64,000 nucleotides of DNA, from assembly GCA_947382485.1 (NCBI GenBank), contig CANCYS010000002.1, positions 1 to 64,000 on the forward strand. Reading direction: 5' to 3'. Shown piece after piece: positions 29,852 to 37,999 of this stretch (positions are counted from its first letter, which is position 1; the number at the start of each line of letters is the position of its first letter). The notes beneath the pieces were generated by a model, which saw nothing but the letters and a program-made list of their open reading frames with translations, was not told where the DNA came from and made no database searches. The stretch comes from an uncultured Clostridia bacterium. GTDB lineage: Bacteria; Bacillota; Clostridia; Christensenellales; UBA1242. Made by a program: the position numbers and the translations under genes.

Positions 29852-29875
29852 ACACCTTTATTAAGGTGTTTTTTT
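29851..29875 (+). terminator. Intrinsic terminator
   Basis: AACACCTT, loop TATT, AAGGTGTT and a T-run, starting within the stop codon of the phosphoesterase gene. Confidence 0.92.
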
Positions 29876-29936
29876 GTAATCAAAATTTATATTATGCATA
29901 TATTAAATTATACAATTAACTTTATTGCTTTACTTT

Positions 29937-29987
29937 AATAACCAATGAAAATGACAGATAAAAATGTTGTTTTTATTGGTTATTTTT
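29937..29987 (+). terminator. Orphan terminator-like hairpin
   Basis: AATAACCAAT (29937-29946) and ATTGGTTATT (29975-29984) form a perfect 10-bp stem, and TTTTT runs over the 3' edge. A terminator already ends the previous gene 60 bases earlier, so this is either a backup or the end of a short unseen RNA. Confidence 0.6.
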
Positions 29988-30064
29988 CATAAAAATTTAA
30001 TTTTTGTTTAAATTAGACAAATTTTAACCACCTTTGTAAAACCTTATTTTATCGCTATTTATAG

Positions 30065-30090
30065 AGTTATTAACAAAATTGTTAATAACT
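30065..30090 (+). promoter_or_regulatory. 26-base palindrome upstream of the mraZ promoter
   Basis: AGTTATTAACAA, AA, TTGTTAATAACT: a perfect inverted repeat, 7 bases before the MraZ-type repeats. It is not followed by a T-tract that would make it a terminator. Probably an operator for a dimeric regulator; the regulator is unknown. Confidence 0.6.
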
Positions 30091-30097
30091 TTGTTAA

Positions 30098-30117
30098 AAA
30101 AGTGGTCAAAAGTGGTT
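30098..30117 (+). promoter_or_regulatory. MraZ operator: two 10-base direct repeats
   Basis: AAAAGTGGTC and AAAAGTGGTT sit head to tail with an exact 10-base period, immediately upstream of the mraZ -35 box. They fit the AAAGTGK-type direct repeats reported for MraZ of Mollicutes. A further copy with one mismatch lies inverted at 30026-30035. Autoregulation of the dcw cluster by MraZ is inferred. Confidence 0.8.
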
Positions 30118-30125
30118 ATTTTCTA

Positions 30126-30153
30126 TTGCAATTTTTTTGAAAATAAATATAAT
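30126..30153 (+). promoter_or_regulatory. Sigma-A promoter of the dcw cluster
   Basis: TTGCAA (30126-30131), a 16-base spacer and TATAAT (30148-30153), 32 bases before the mraZ start and directly downstream of the MraZ repeats. Confidence 0.82.
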
Positions 30154-30185
30154 GTATTTATAGACTTTAAAAGGAGGGGTATACC

Positions 30186-30602
30186 ATGTTTATTGGAACT
30201 TATAGACATTCTATTGATGAAAAAAATCGTATGCGTGTGCCTCCAAAATTTAAAGTTAGCCTTGGTTCAACTTTTATAATAACAAAAGGCACTGGTAAAA
30301 ACTTATACGCATTTTCAAAAGAACAATTTGATGTGCTATATAACAAACTTACAAATTTGCCGCTTTTCGATGAAGAAGCACAAAAACCAATTAGAAAATT
30401 TTTATCATCTGCATTTGAAGCAGAAGAAGATGGACAGGGAAGAATACTTCTTCCAAAAGAACTTTTGTCTTATGCTGGAATTAACAAAAATCTTGTTTCT
30501 GTTGGTGTTGGTTCACGTATTGAAATTTGGGCAGAAGAAGTTTGGGAAAATAACTCAAATGAAGAAGTTGATTTCAATATTTTAGGAAAACTTGGGGTTT
30601 AA
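30186..30602 (+). CDS. mraZ: Transcriptional regulator MraZ
   Basis: 138 residues, close to the usual length, with two SpoVT/AbrB-like swapped-hairpin halves. MFIGTYRHSIDEKNRMRVPPKF is the typical N-terminal half, whose Asp-Xaa-Lys-Asn-Arg segment forms the DNA-contacting loop; the second half has EEDGQGRILLPKEL. It binds the repeats before its own promoter and controls the division and wall cluster. Strong AAGGAGG site. Three bases separate it from rsmH. Confidence 0.96.
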   Translation: MFIGTYRHSIDEKNRMRVPPKFKVSLGSTFIITKGTGKNLYAFSKEQFDVLYNKLTNLPLFDEEAQKPIRKFLSSAFEAEEDGQGRILLPKELLSYAGINKNLVSVGVGSRIEIWAEEVWENNSNEEVDFNILGKLGV

Positions 30603-30604
30603 TT

Positions 30605-31537
30605 GTGGCAGAATTTAAACATATTCCAGTTCTTAAAAATGAAACAATCAATCTTTTAAATGTTAAAGAAGATGGCATTTATGTTGATGGCACGATTGGT
30701 GGTGCTGGTCACTCAAAAGAAATTGAAAATAAAGCAAGAATAAAAATGCTTATTGGAATTGACCAAGATGAAGAGGCACTTGCCAAGGCGAAAGATACAT
30801 TAAAAGAATATAACAATGTTACTTTGATTCATGATAATTTCAAAAACATTAATAAGGTTTTAAATGAACTTGGTGTTAGTGAAGTTGATGGAATTTTAGT
30901 TGATATAGGTGTTAGTTCATATCAAATTGACACCGCTGAGAGAGGTTTTTCTTTTAGATTAGAAAGTAAGCTTGATATGCGAATGGATAAATCAAAATCC
31001 TTTTCGGCATATAATCTTGTTAATGAATATTCTGAAAGTGAAATTGCTCGAATAATAAAAGATTATGGCGAGGATAAATTTGCAAAAAGTATTGCAAGAC
31101 ATATTGTTAAAGCGAGAGAAAAAAATTTAATAGAAACTACAAAGCAGTTAGAAGAAATTATTCTATCGGCTGTTCCTAGATATAAAGGGCAAGATGGCAG
31201 AAGCAATGTTCAAAGAACATTTCAAGCAATTAGAATTGAAGTGAATGGAGAACTCGATGCACTATCTGAATTTCTTGATAAAGCAGTAAGTTTTTTAAAA
31301 CCTAATGGAAGACTTGCAGTAATCACATTTCATTCTCTTGAAGATAGAATTGTGAAACAAAAATTTAGAGAACTTGCCACAGGTTGCATTTGTCCACCAG
31401 ATTTCCCAATTTGCGTTTGCGGGCATAAGGCAATAGTTAAAATAGTTACAAAACATCCTGTTGAAGCATCTGACGAAGAAATAAATTTAAATTCAAGGTC
31501 GGCATGTGCAAAACTTAGGGTGATAGAAAAAATCTAA
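30605..31537 (+). CDS. rsmH: 16S rRNA m4C1402 methyltransferase RsmH
   Basis: 310 residues, starting at GTG 30605 (VAEFKHIPVL) two bases after the mraZ stop, with GGGGT inside mraZ as the ribosome site. Family blocks: VDGTIGGAGHSKEI (SAM binding), LVDIGVSSYQID, ERGFSFR, DMRMDKS and ITFHSLEDRIVK. It methylates N4 of C1402 in 16S rRNA. A Cys-rich stretch near the C-terminus (CICPPDFPICVCG) is also typical. Confidence 0.97.
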   Translation: MAEFKHIPVLKNETINLLNVKEDGIYVDGTIGGAGHSKEIENKARIKMLIGIDQDEEALAKAKDTLKEYNNVTLIHDNFKNINKVLNELGVSEVDGILVDIGVSSYQIDTAERGFSFRLESKLDMRMDKSKSFSAYNLVNEYSESEIARIIKDYGEDKFAKSIARHIVKAREKNLIETTKQLEEIILSAVPRYKGQDGRSNVQRTFQAIRIEVNGELDALSEFLDKAVSFLKPNGRLAVITFHSLEDRIVKQKFRELATGCICPPDFPICVCGHKAIVKIVTKHPVEASDEEINLNSRSACAKLRVIEKI

Positions 31538-31561
31538 AATTCACAAAGGAGGGGTTAAATT

Positions 31562-32239
31562 ATGTATGATAATGATATGTATAATATATTAAATTCATCA
31601 AGTTCAACCTCAACGGAAACGGAAGAACAAGTAGGATTTAATCAGAGTTCAACTGGCTATCAAACAAGTCAGGATTATTCTTATGGTGTTCAAGAAGAAA
31701 CACCATATAGAGATGACTATTCAGTAACTCCAAACTATGAAGAACAACAATCTTATCAAACAAACACGACAAATGTTGTTGAAGAAAGCACAGAACAAGA
31801 TGTTAGATTTATGTCTGCACCTGTTATAAAAAAACAGGAACAAGAAGCAGTTGTTTTAACAAAAACCGTTCAAAAAATTCAATTTTCTGCAAGAATGAAA
31901 CTTGTAGCGTCAATGTTTGCTGTCATAATGGTTTCTCTTATTTTTGCAATTGTTTGGAACTTTGTAAGTGCAAATAAAATAAATGCAACTATTGCTGAAA
32001 AACAAATTATAGCACAAGAATTAGAGTTAAGCATAAAGAACTTAACTGACGAATATAATTTTGTTAGTGGTGAAGAACAAATCGCTGATAGGGCAGAACA
32101 AGCTGGATTTGTTCAATCTGATGACACCAACACAGTTCATGTAGAACTTGGTGAGATGTTTGAAGAACAAGTTGTTAAAGATTTGCCATCAAATTGGTTT
32201 AATGATATTTGCAATTTTTTCAGTAATTTATTTAGTTAA
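31562..32239 (+). CDS. FtsL-like division protein with long disordered N-terminus
   Basis: 225 residues. The first 100 or so are polar and low in complexity (Ser, Gln, Tyr, Glu, Thr). A single membrane helix at about 115-136 is followed by a short coiled coil (about 138-165), the bitopic topology of FtsL. Position between rsmH and the PBP gene supports the assignment, since sequence alone would be weak. FtsL partners DivIB/FtsQ and DivIC to activate FtsW and the division PBP. The cytoplasmic part is far longer than in ordinary FtsL (about 100-120 residues in total). Strong AAGGAGGGG site. Confidence 0.75.
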   Translation: MYDNDMYNILNSSSSTSTETEEQVGFNQSSTGYQTSQDYSYGVQEETPYRDDYSVTPNYEEQQSYQTNTTNVVEESTEQDVRFMSAPVIKKQEQEAVVLTKTVQKIQFSARMKLVASMFAVIMVSLIFAIVWNFVSANKINATIAEKQIIAQELELSIKNLTDEYNFVSGEEQIADRAEQAGFVQSDDTNTVHVELGEMFEEQVVKDLPSNWFNDICNFFSNLFS

Positions 32240-32247
32240 ATAAACAT

Positions 32248-32286
32248 CTCAAACTATTACTAATGATAATTTATTAGTAGTTTGAG
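32248..32286 (+). promoter_or_regulatory. Hairpin overlapping the PBP ribosome site
   Basis: CTCAAACTA (32248-32256) pairs with TAGTTTGAG (32278-32286), and CTAAT (32260-32264) with ATTAG (32273-32277), leaving only a TTA bulge. The last three stem bases are part of the ribosome site GAGGTGG (32284-32290) of the PBP gene, so the fold should reduce translation of that gene. Confidence 0.65.
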
Positions 32287-32294
32287 GTGGAATT

Positions 32295-34196
32295 ATGGCA
32301 ATTAAATATAGTTCATATTCAATGTTTAAAAGGTTACTAGCACTGGTTGTGCTAGTAACCTTTTTAGCGTCAGGAATTTTAATTAGATTATTTTATTTAC
32401 AAGTTACAGGAAATTATAAATTTGTTTCAAAAGGATTAACAGAGTGGCTCAGAGATTTGCCACTCACGGCTCTTCGTGGAAAAATAACAGACAGAAATGG
32501 AGTTGTTTTAGCAAGCAGTTACACTACTTATGATGTTTATGTTAGACCTGCTGATGTAAAAGATAGTGAAGGTGTTGCAGAACTTCTTTCAAGTGCTCTT
32601 GGAATTGATTATGAAACATGTTATCAAAAAGTTACGAAAAAAGGATATAGCGAAGTTAAAATTGAAAGTGATATAGAAAAACCAATAGTTCAAAATATTT
32701 TAAAGAACTTTAAAGATGGAATATTCTTCACAACCAACACGGAAAGAAACTATGCTTATGACAATATGCTTAGTCAAATTTTAGGATTTGTTGGAAGTGA
32801 TAACAGTGGACAAACGGGATTAGAGGCATATTATAATACATTTTTAAAGGGTGTTGATGGTGTAAGTTTGGTGGAGTCTGACCTTAAAGGAACAACTCTC
32901 AGCGATTCAGTTGGATACTATGAAGATGCAATTAATGGTTTAAATTTAAAATTAACAATAGATTTCAGATTGCAGTATGCAGTTGAAGAAATAATTGCAA
33001 ATGCAATGAATACAACAGGTGCAAAGTCAATTTCATGTATGGTCACAAATCCAAAAACAGGTGAAATTTTATCAGTCTGCACTTTGCCTTCGTATGACCT
33101 TAATAATATTCCGAGAGATGATATGGAACAGTTAAATACTTTATCAAGAGCCACAACTATTGTTGATACATTTGAGCCTGGTTCAACTTTTAAGGCAATT
33201 GTTTCAGCTATTGCTTTGGAAGAAGGATTAACTCATCAGCATGACTATTTTTATTGCAGTGGTTTTAGAATTGTTAATGGTGTTAAAATAAATTGTTCAA
33301 GGCGTTCAGGTCACGGAAGTCAAACCTTAGAGCAAGGATTGATGAACAGTTGCAACTGTGTTTTCATGGACTTGATAAAAAGGATAGGACTTACTAAATT
33401 TTATGATTACCTTGAAAGATTTGGAATTTCAACAAAACTAGGCATTGATTATCCAGGTGAAGTTTCGGCAGTGTTGATGCCACAATCTTTGGTTACCGAT
33501 GCAGATTTGGCAAGAATGGGATTTGGACAAACAATAGCACTTTCTTCACTTGAAATGATGGTTGCTGTTGGAGCAGTTATAAATGGTGGTCATGTTTACC
33601 AACCACATTTCGTAAGCGATATTTCAACTGAAACAAACAAAGTTGTTTACACCAGAAGTAAAACTGAAATTGATAGGGTAATAAGCGATAAAACCAGTGA
33701 AGCGATGAGAAATATGCTTTTTAAGGTTGTTGATCAAGGTGGTGGAAAATATGCGAAGGTTGAGGGATATCCAATCATAGGCGGAAAAACTGGAACTGCA
33801 CAAAAATATGAAAATGGTGGAATCGCACAAGGCAAATATATTGCTTCATTTATAGGTTTTGCACCTTATTATGATCCAGACTATTTAGTTTATGTAGTGG
33901 TTGATGAACCACAAGGAGCCTATTATGGTGGAGTTGTAGCAGCACCAATTGCTCAAAGTATATTTGATAAAATTATAAAGATGAATGAGTATAAGCCTGA
34001 TGATGAAAAAGAAGAATTGAAATCATTTGAACTACCAACTTTTATCGGAATGACAATTTCCGAAGCAAGCAGTCTTGCGGCTTCTCTTGGTTTGCAATAT
34101 TTGATTCAAGGCGATGGTGATTATGTAACAAATCAAATTTCTGCACCAGGCACAGTTGCGTATGAAAATGATATTGTGTTATTAATTTTCGATTGA
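32295..34196 (+). CDS. Class B penicillin-binding protein with PASTA domain (FtsI/SpoVD type)
   Basis: 633 residues: N-terminal membrane anchor (about 14-36), dimerisation domain, transpeptidase domain and one C-terminal PASTA domain (about 570-633). Catalytic motifs: Ser297-x-x-Lys300 in GSTFK, Ser352-Cys-Asn354 and Lys498-Thr-Gly500. It cross-links septal peptidoglycan as partner of FtsW. Sporulating Bacillota may have a division version (PbpB) and a spore-cortex version (SpoVD), both with PASTA domains. Only one is in this cluster, so which job it does, or whether it does both, is not decidable here. The 5' end of the gene carries a terminator-like hairpin at 32328-32365. Confidence 0.93.
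   Translation: MAIKYSSYSMFKRLLALVVLVTFLASGILIRLFYLQVTGNYKFVSKGLTEWLRDLPLTALRGKITDRNGVVLASSYTTYDVYVRPADVKDSEGVAELLSSALGIDYETCYQKVTKKGYSEVKIESDIEKPIVQNILKNFKDGIFFTTNTERNYAYDNMLSQILGFVGSDNSGQTGLEAYYNTFLKGVDGVSLVESDLKGTTLSDSVGYYEDAINGLNLKLTIDFRLQYAVEEIIANAMNTTGAKSISCMVTNPKTGEILSVCTLPSYDLNNIPRDDMEQLNTLSRATTIVDTFEPGSTFKAIVSAIALEEGLTHQHDYFYCSGFRIVNGVKINCSRRSGHGSQTLEQGLMNSCNCVFMDLIKRIGLTKFYDYLERFGISTKLGIDYPGEVSAVLMPQSLVTDADLARMGFGQTIALSSLEMMVAVGAVINGGHVYQPHFVSDISTETNKVVYTRSKTEIDRVISDKTSEAMRNMLFKVVDQGGGKYAKVEGYPIIGGKTGTAQKYENGGIAQGKYIASFIGFAPYYDPDYLVYVVVDEPQGAYYGGVVAAPIAQSIFDKIIKMNEYKPDDEKEELKSFELPTFIGMTISEASSLAASLGLQYLIQGDGDYVTNQISAPGTVAYENDIVLLIFD
32328..32365 (+). other. Perfect terminator-like hairpin inside the PBP coding sequence
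   Basis: AAAAGGTTACTAGCAC (32328-32343), loop TGGTT, GTGCTAGTAACCTTTT (32349-32364): a perfect 16-bp stem followed by a run of T (32361-32365), starting 33 bases after the ATG and encoding part of the membrane anchor. Structurally it is an intrinsic terminator inside a gene. It could act as an attenuator controlled by ribosome occupancy. Confidence 0.85.
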
Positions 34197-34204
34197 GGTG
34201 AACT

Positions 34205-35632
34205 ATGAAACTTTATTACTTATTAAAAAATATAAATTGTAGAGTTGTTGGCAATACAATTTTAGATATAAAAGGACTTTATCATAAAGACACAGAAGTA
34301 AAAGAAGGCGGAATGTTTTTCAGTTTAAGAGGAACAAGAGTTGATGGAAGTTCATATGTTTTAAGTGCTGTTAAAAACGGAGCAGTTGCCGTTGTCACAG
34401 AACAAGAAATTCAAAATCTTTCAGGAGTAACACAAATTATCGTTCGTGATGCAAGAGAAACAATGAGCCTAATTGCCTGCAAATTTTTTGGAAATCCTGC
34501 TAATAAATTAAAAATTATTGGAGTTACAGGAACAAATGGAAAAACCACTGTAACAAGTATAATTTCACATATTATAAACTTTTCAGGCAAAAAATGTGCA
34601 TTAATTGGTACTAATGGTGTGGTTATAAATGGAGTAAAATATGACACTGGAATGACAACACCAGACCCGATTGAACTGCAACAATATTTTGCTCAAATGG
34701 TTAAACTTAAACAAGAATATGTTTGTATGGAAGTTTCCGCTCATGCAATAGAATTTCATAAAATTGATGGATTTACTTTTGAGGCTGTTGTCTTTACAAA
34801 TTTAACAGAAGACCATTTAGATTATTTCAAAAATATGAAACGATATTTTGAAACAAAATGTAAATTATTTTCAAAAAAATATACAAATTTTGCAGTAATT
34901 AATCTTGATGATTCATATGGAATTGAAATTGCAAAACGCATAAATATAAACTATAAAGCGTATTCTATTATTAATAAAGCAGACTATTTTGCTAACAATA
35001 TCCAACTTGTTGGTGCAGGACAAAAATTTATAGTTAACAGAAACTTTGAAGTAAGTTTAAATTTTGCAGGAAATTTCAATGTTAGCAATGCACTTTCAGC
35101 AATAGCAGTTTTAGAATATATAGGTCTTGATGAAAAAACAATTTTAGATGGTTTTGCAAGTATGAAACCAGTAGAAGGCAGATTCAACACATGTCTTGTG
35201 AATGAAAAATTAGTCATAGTTGATTATGCACACACACCAGATGGACTTAAAAATATACTATTAACTGCTAAGGATATTGCTGGTAAAAATAGACTTATAT
35301 CAGTGTTTGGTTGTGGTGGAAACCGTGATGTTTTAAAAAGACCTTTGATGGGTGAAATTTCAACAAGCATTGCAGATTTCACAATAATAACATCTGATAA
35401 TCCAAGATTTGAAAAACGTGAAGATATAGCGAAAGATATTTTGAAAGGTATAAAAAGCAATAATTATACAATTGAACTTGATAGAACAAAAGCAATAAAA
35501 AAAGCAGTTGAAATAGCAAAAAAGGGTGATGTTATTGTGATTGCTGGAAAAGGTTCAGAACCATACATTGATGAAAATGGTGTAAAAATGCCATATAGTG
35601 ATATGGCAGAAATTGAAAAGTTAAGGAGATAA
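34205..35632 (+). CDS. murE: UDP-MurNAc-tripeptide synthetase (probably meso-DAP-adding)
   Basis: 475 residues. Mur ligase with the ATP-binding loop GVTGTNGKTT at about residues 105-114, a central domain with HAIEFHKIDG, and the C-terminal motif Asp398-Asn-Pro-Arg401. DNPR is the motif that contacts meso-diaminopimelate in DAP-type MurE, which argues for DAP rather than Lys at position 3 of the stem peptide. A GAGGTGA ribosome site overlaps the PBP stop. murF, often the next gene, is absent. Confidence 0.95.
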   Translation: MKLYYLLKNINCRVVGNTILDIKGLYHKDTEVKEGGMFFSLRGTRVDGSSYVLSAVKNGAVAVVTEQEIQNLSGVTQIIVRDARETMSLIACKFFGNPANKLKIIGVTGTNGKTTVTSIISHIINFSGKKCALIGTNGVVINGVKYDTGMTTPDPIELQQYFAQMVKLKQEYVCMEVSAHAIEFHKIDGFTFEAVVFTNLTEDHLDYFKNMKRYFETKCKLFSKKYTNFAVINLDDSYGIEIAKRININYKAYSIINKADYFANNIQLVGAGQKFIVNRNFEVSLNFAGNFNVSNALSAIAVLEYIGLDEKTILDGFASMKPVEGRFNTCLVNEKLVIVDYAHTPDGLKNILLTAKDIAGKNRLISVFGCGGNRDVLKRPLMGEISTSIADFTIITSDNPRFEKREDIAKDILKGIKSNNYTIELDRTKAIKKAVEIAKKGDVIVIAGKGSEPYIDENGVKMPYSDMAEIEKLRR

Positions 35633-35634
35633 AA

Positions 35635-36642
35635 ATGAAGTTTGCAAGTCTAATAATTGAATGTTTAGTTTGGGGATTTTTTGTGACATTAGTCATATCA
35701 CCATTTGTGATTTCTCTTATTAGGCGTGAAAAAGTAAAACAAGTAATTTTAACTTATGTTGAAGAACATAAACTCAAATCAGGCACTCCAACAATGGGTG
35801 GTATAATATTTTTAATATCAATTAGTATTGTAGCACTCATTTGTACAAAAGGTTCAAACACTCTTGCAATAGCAACAATAATAATTTTTCTTGCATATGG
35901 ACTTGTTGGTTTTTTAGATGACTTTATTAAGTTCAAATTTAAAAGAAATCTTGGACTTAGAGCGTATCAAAAAATTATATTTCAATTCGCAATTTCAATT
36001 GCAATAGGATTTTTTGCATATTATTCAGAATTTGTGAGTGGAATTTGCGTTATTCCATTCACAAAATATACAGTTGATTTAGGGTATGGAATAATTCCAC
36101 TTGTAGCAATAATTTATCTTGCGACAACAAATTCTGTAAATTTGACAGATGGTTTAGACGGACTTGCTGGTTCAACAACACTTTCATATATGATTTCATT
36201 TGGTGGACTAATGCTTGTTTTACTTAACACTGTATTTTTAGGTTCAAATGAAATGCAACTTCAAGAATATAAAAGTTTAGTATTGGTTGCAAGTGTGGTT
36301 TGTGGTGCAATGCTAAGTTTCCTTGCTTTTAACTGTTTTCCTGCAAAAATATTCATGGGTGACACAGGTTCACTTGCATTAGGTAGTTTGGTTGCGAGTG
36401 TTGCAGTTTTTTCAAGAATGAGTTTATATATCCCAATTTTAGGATTAATGTTTGTGCTTAGTTCGGTGTCAGTTATTCTTCAAGTTTCATATTATAAACT
36501 AACAAAAAAGAGAATATTTTTAATGGCACCATTGCATCATCATTTTGAAAAGAAAGGTGTTCATGAAGTGCGAATTACAATGTGTTACGCTTTGGTGACA
36601 CTGCTTATTGGGGCAATTACGATAATTATCAATATTCTCTGA
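35635..36642 (+). CDS. mraY: Phospho-MurNAc-pentapeptide transferase
   Basis: 335 residues with about ten membrane helices. Family blocks: GTPTMGG (about 50-56), FLDDFIKFK (the acidic pair that binds Mg), NLTDGLDGLA, and the C-terminal APLHHHFEKKG with the HHH motif. It makes lipid I from UDP-MurNAc-pentapeptide and undecaprenyl phosphate at the membrane. Starts two bases after the murE stop with AAGGAG. Confidence 0.97.
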   Translation: MKFASLIIECLVWGFFVTLVISPFVISLIRREKVKQVILTYVEEHKLKSGTPTMGGIIFLISISIVALICTKGSNTLAIATIIIFLAYGLVGFLDDFIKFKFKRNLGLRAYQKIIFQFAISIAIGFFAYYSEFVSGICVIPFTKYTVDLGYGIIPLVAIIYLATTNSVNLTDGLDGLAGSTTLSYMISFGGLMLVLLNTVFLGSNEMQLQEYKSLVLVASVVCGAMLSFLAFNCFPAKIFMGDTGSLALGSLVASVAVFSRMSLYIPILGLMFVLSSVSVILQVSYYKLTKKRIFLMAPLHHHFEKKGVHEVRITMCYALVTLLIGAITIIINIL

Positions 36643-36652
36643 TAGGAGAGAT

Positions 36653-37999
36653 ATGAAAGCATTAATTATTGGTAGTGGACTCAGTGGTCAAAGTGCATAT
36701 GATTATTTGATTAAAAATGGTTTTGAAGTAGAATATGCTAAAAGTGAAGATATAAACTCAGGAGAAAATTTAAAAAATATGGAATATCAAGACAGACTTT
36801 TTTCTGGTCTGTCTTTTATTGTGACAAGTCCAGGAATAAGCCTTGATTTGCCAATCATAAAACTTGCAATGAAAAAGAAAATAAAAATTATTGGCGAATT
36901 TGAACTTGGTACATATAAAATAAAATCAAACATTATTTCAGTAACTGGAACAAATGGAAAAACAACGACGGTTTCACTTATAAATTTTATTTTGAAAGAT
37001 TATAATCAAAATATATTTTTAGGTGGAAACATTGGAGTTCCTGTTACAAGTTTTTGTGATAAAGTGAAAAAAAATGATGTTGTTATTTTGGAATGTTCAA
37101 GTTATCAACTTGAAACAACTAAGAAATTTCATTCTCACATTTCTGCAATTTTAAATATCACGCCAGATCATTTAAATAGGCATAAAACAATGGAAAATTA
37201 TGTAAAGTGTAAGCAAAAGATAACTAAAAACCAAACAGATAAAGACTTTTTGCTTATAAATGCAGATGATGATTTTTTAATGCAAAATATTCCAAAAACC
37301 AAAGCAAAAATATATTATTTTAGTACAAAAAATAAAGTACAAGGTTGTTATATAAAAAGGGGAAGCATATATTTTAATGATAATCTTTCTGAAAAAAGAT
37401 TAGTCTCTCTTAGTGGAATAAAACTTCTTGGTGAACACAATAAATCAAACATTTTGTGTGCATGTCTTGCAGTCTATCTTCAAACTGGCGATGAAAAATT
37501 ACTTAAAAATATAAAAGATTTTTATGGTGTAGAGCATAGAATTGAATATGTAAAAACACATGAGGGTATTGCATTTTACAATGACAGTAAGGCAACAAAT
37601 ATTCAAAGTACTTTGGTCGCAACTTCAAGTTTTAAACAAAAAATAAATTTAATTTTGGGTGGAAGTGACAAAGGTTATAGTTTTGATGAATTGTTTGAAA
37701 ACCTGCCAAAGAATGTAAAAAACATTGCAGTTTGTGGTGACACAAAACAAAAGATTTTAGATTCTGCAAAAAAGTTTAAATACAAAAATATTTTTGTTTG
37801 TGACTCATTAAAATCATCAGTAAAATTATTGTATGATAAAGCATTGCCAAATGAAATAATATTGCTTTCACCTGCATGTGCAAGTTTTGATTTTTTCAAA
37901 AATTATGAAGAGAGAGGTTGTGTCTTTAAAAAGATTGTCAAGGAGATGACTGAAAATGAAATTACTCTCTTTGAACATAAAAAAGAAATCGAAATTTAA
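36653..37999 (+). CDS. murD: UDP-MurNAc-L-alanine:D-glutamate ligase
   Basis: 448 residues. Rossmann-like UDP-binding N-terminus, ATP loop VTGTNGKTT at about 102-110, central NITPDHLNRH, and C-terminal NDSKATN plus LLSPACASFDFF. It adds D-Glu to UDP-MurNAc-L-Ala in the cytoplasm. The last 44 bases overlap ftsW in another frame, which gives translational coupling. A terminator-like hairpin lies inside the gene at 36789-36817. Confidence 0.96.
   Translation: MKALIIGSGLSGQSAYDYLIKNGFEVEYAKSEDINSGENLKNMEYQDRLFSGLSFIVTSPGISLDLPIIKLAMKKKIKIIGEFELGTYKIKSNIISVTGTNGKTTTVSLINFILKDYNQNIFLGGNIGVPVTSFCDKVKKNDVVILECSSYQLETTKKFHSHISAILNITPDHLNRHKTMENYVKCKQKITKNQTDKDFLLINADDDFLMQNIPKTKAKIYYFSTKNKVQGCYIKRGSIYFNDNLSEKRLVSLSGIKLLGEHNKSNILCACLAVYLQTGDEKLLKNIKDFYGVEHRIEYVKTHEGIAFYNDSKATNIQSTLVATSSFKQKINLILGGSDKGYSFDELFENLPKNVKNIAVCGDTKQKILDSAKKFKYKNIFVCDSLKSSVKLLYDKALPNEIILLSPACASFDFFKNYEERGCVFKKIVKEMTENEITLFEHKKEIEI
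36789..36817 (+). other. Terminator-like hairpin inside murD
   Basis: AAGACAGAC (36789-36797), a 9-base loop and GTCTGTCTT (36807-36815) form a perfect 9-bp stem that runs into TTTT (36814-36817). It lies about 46 codons into murD and resembles the one inside the PBP gene. Confidence 0.6.

Larger units (their letters stand above)
29876..30185 (+). promoter_or_regulatory. Gene-free control region before mraZ
   Basis: About 310 bases with no supportable gene. In order: an orphan terminator-like hairpin (29937-29987), a degenerate inverted MraZ half-site (30026-30035), a 26-base palindrome (30065-30090), two MraZ-type direct repeats (30098-30117), a sigma-A promoter (30126-30153) and the strong ribosome site AAGGAGG (30171-30177). 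Confidence 0.8.
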
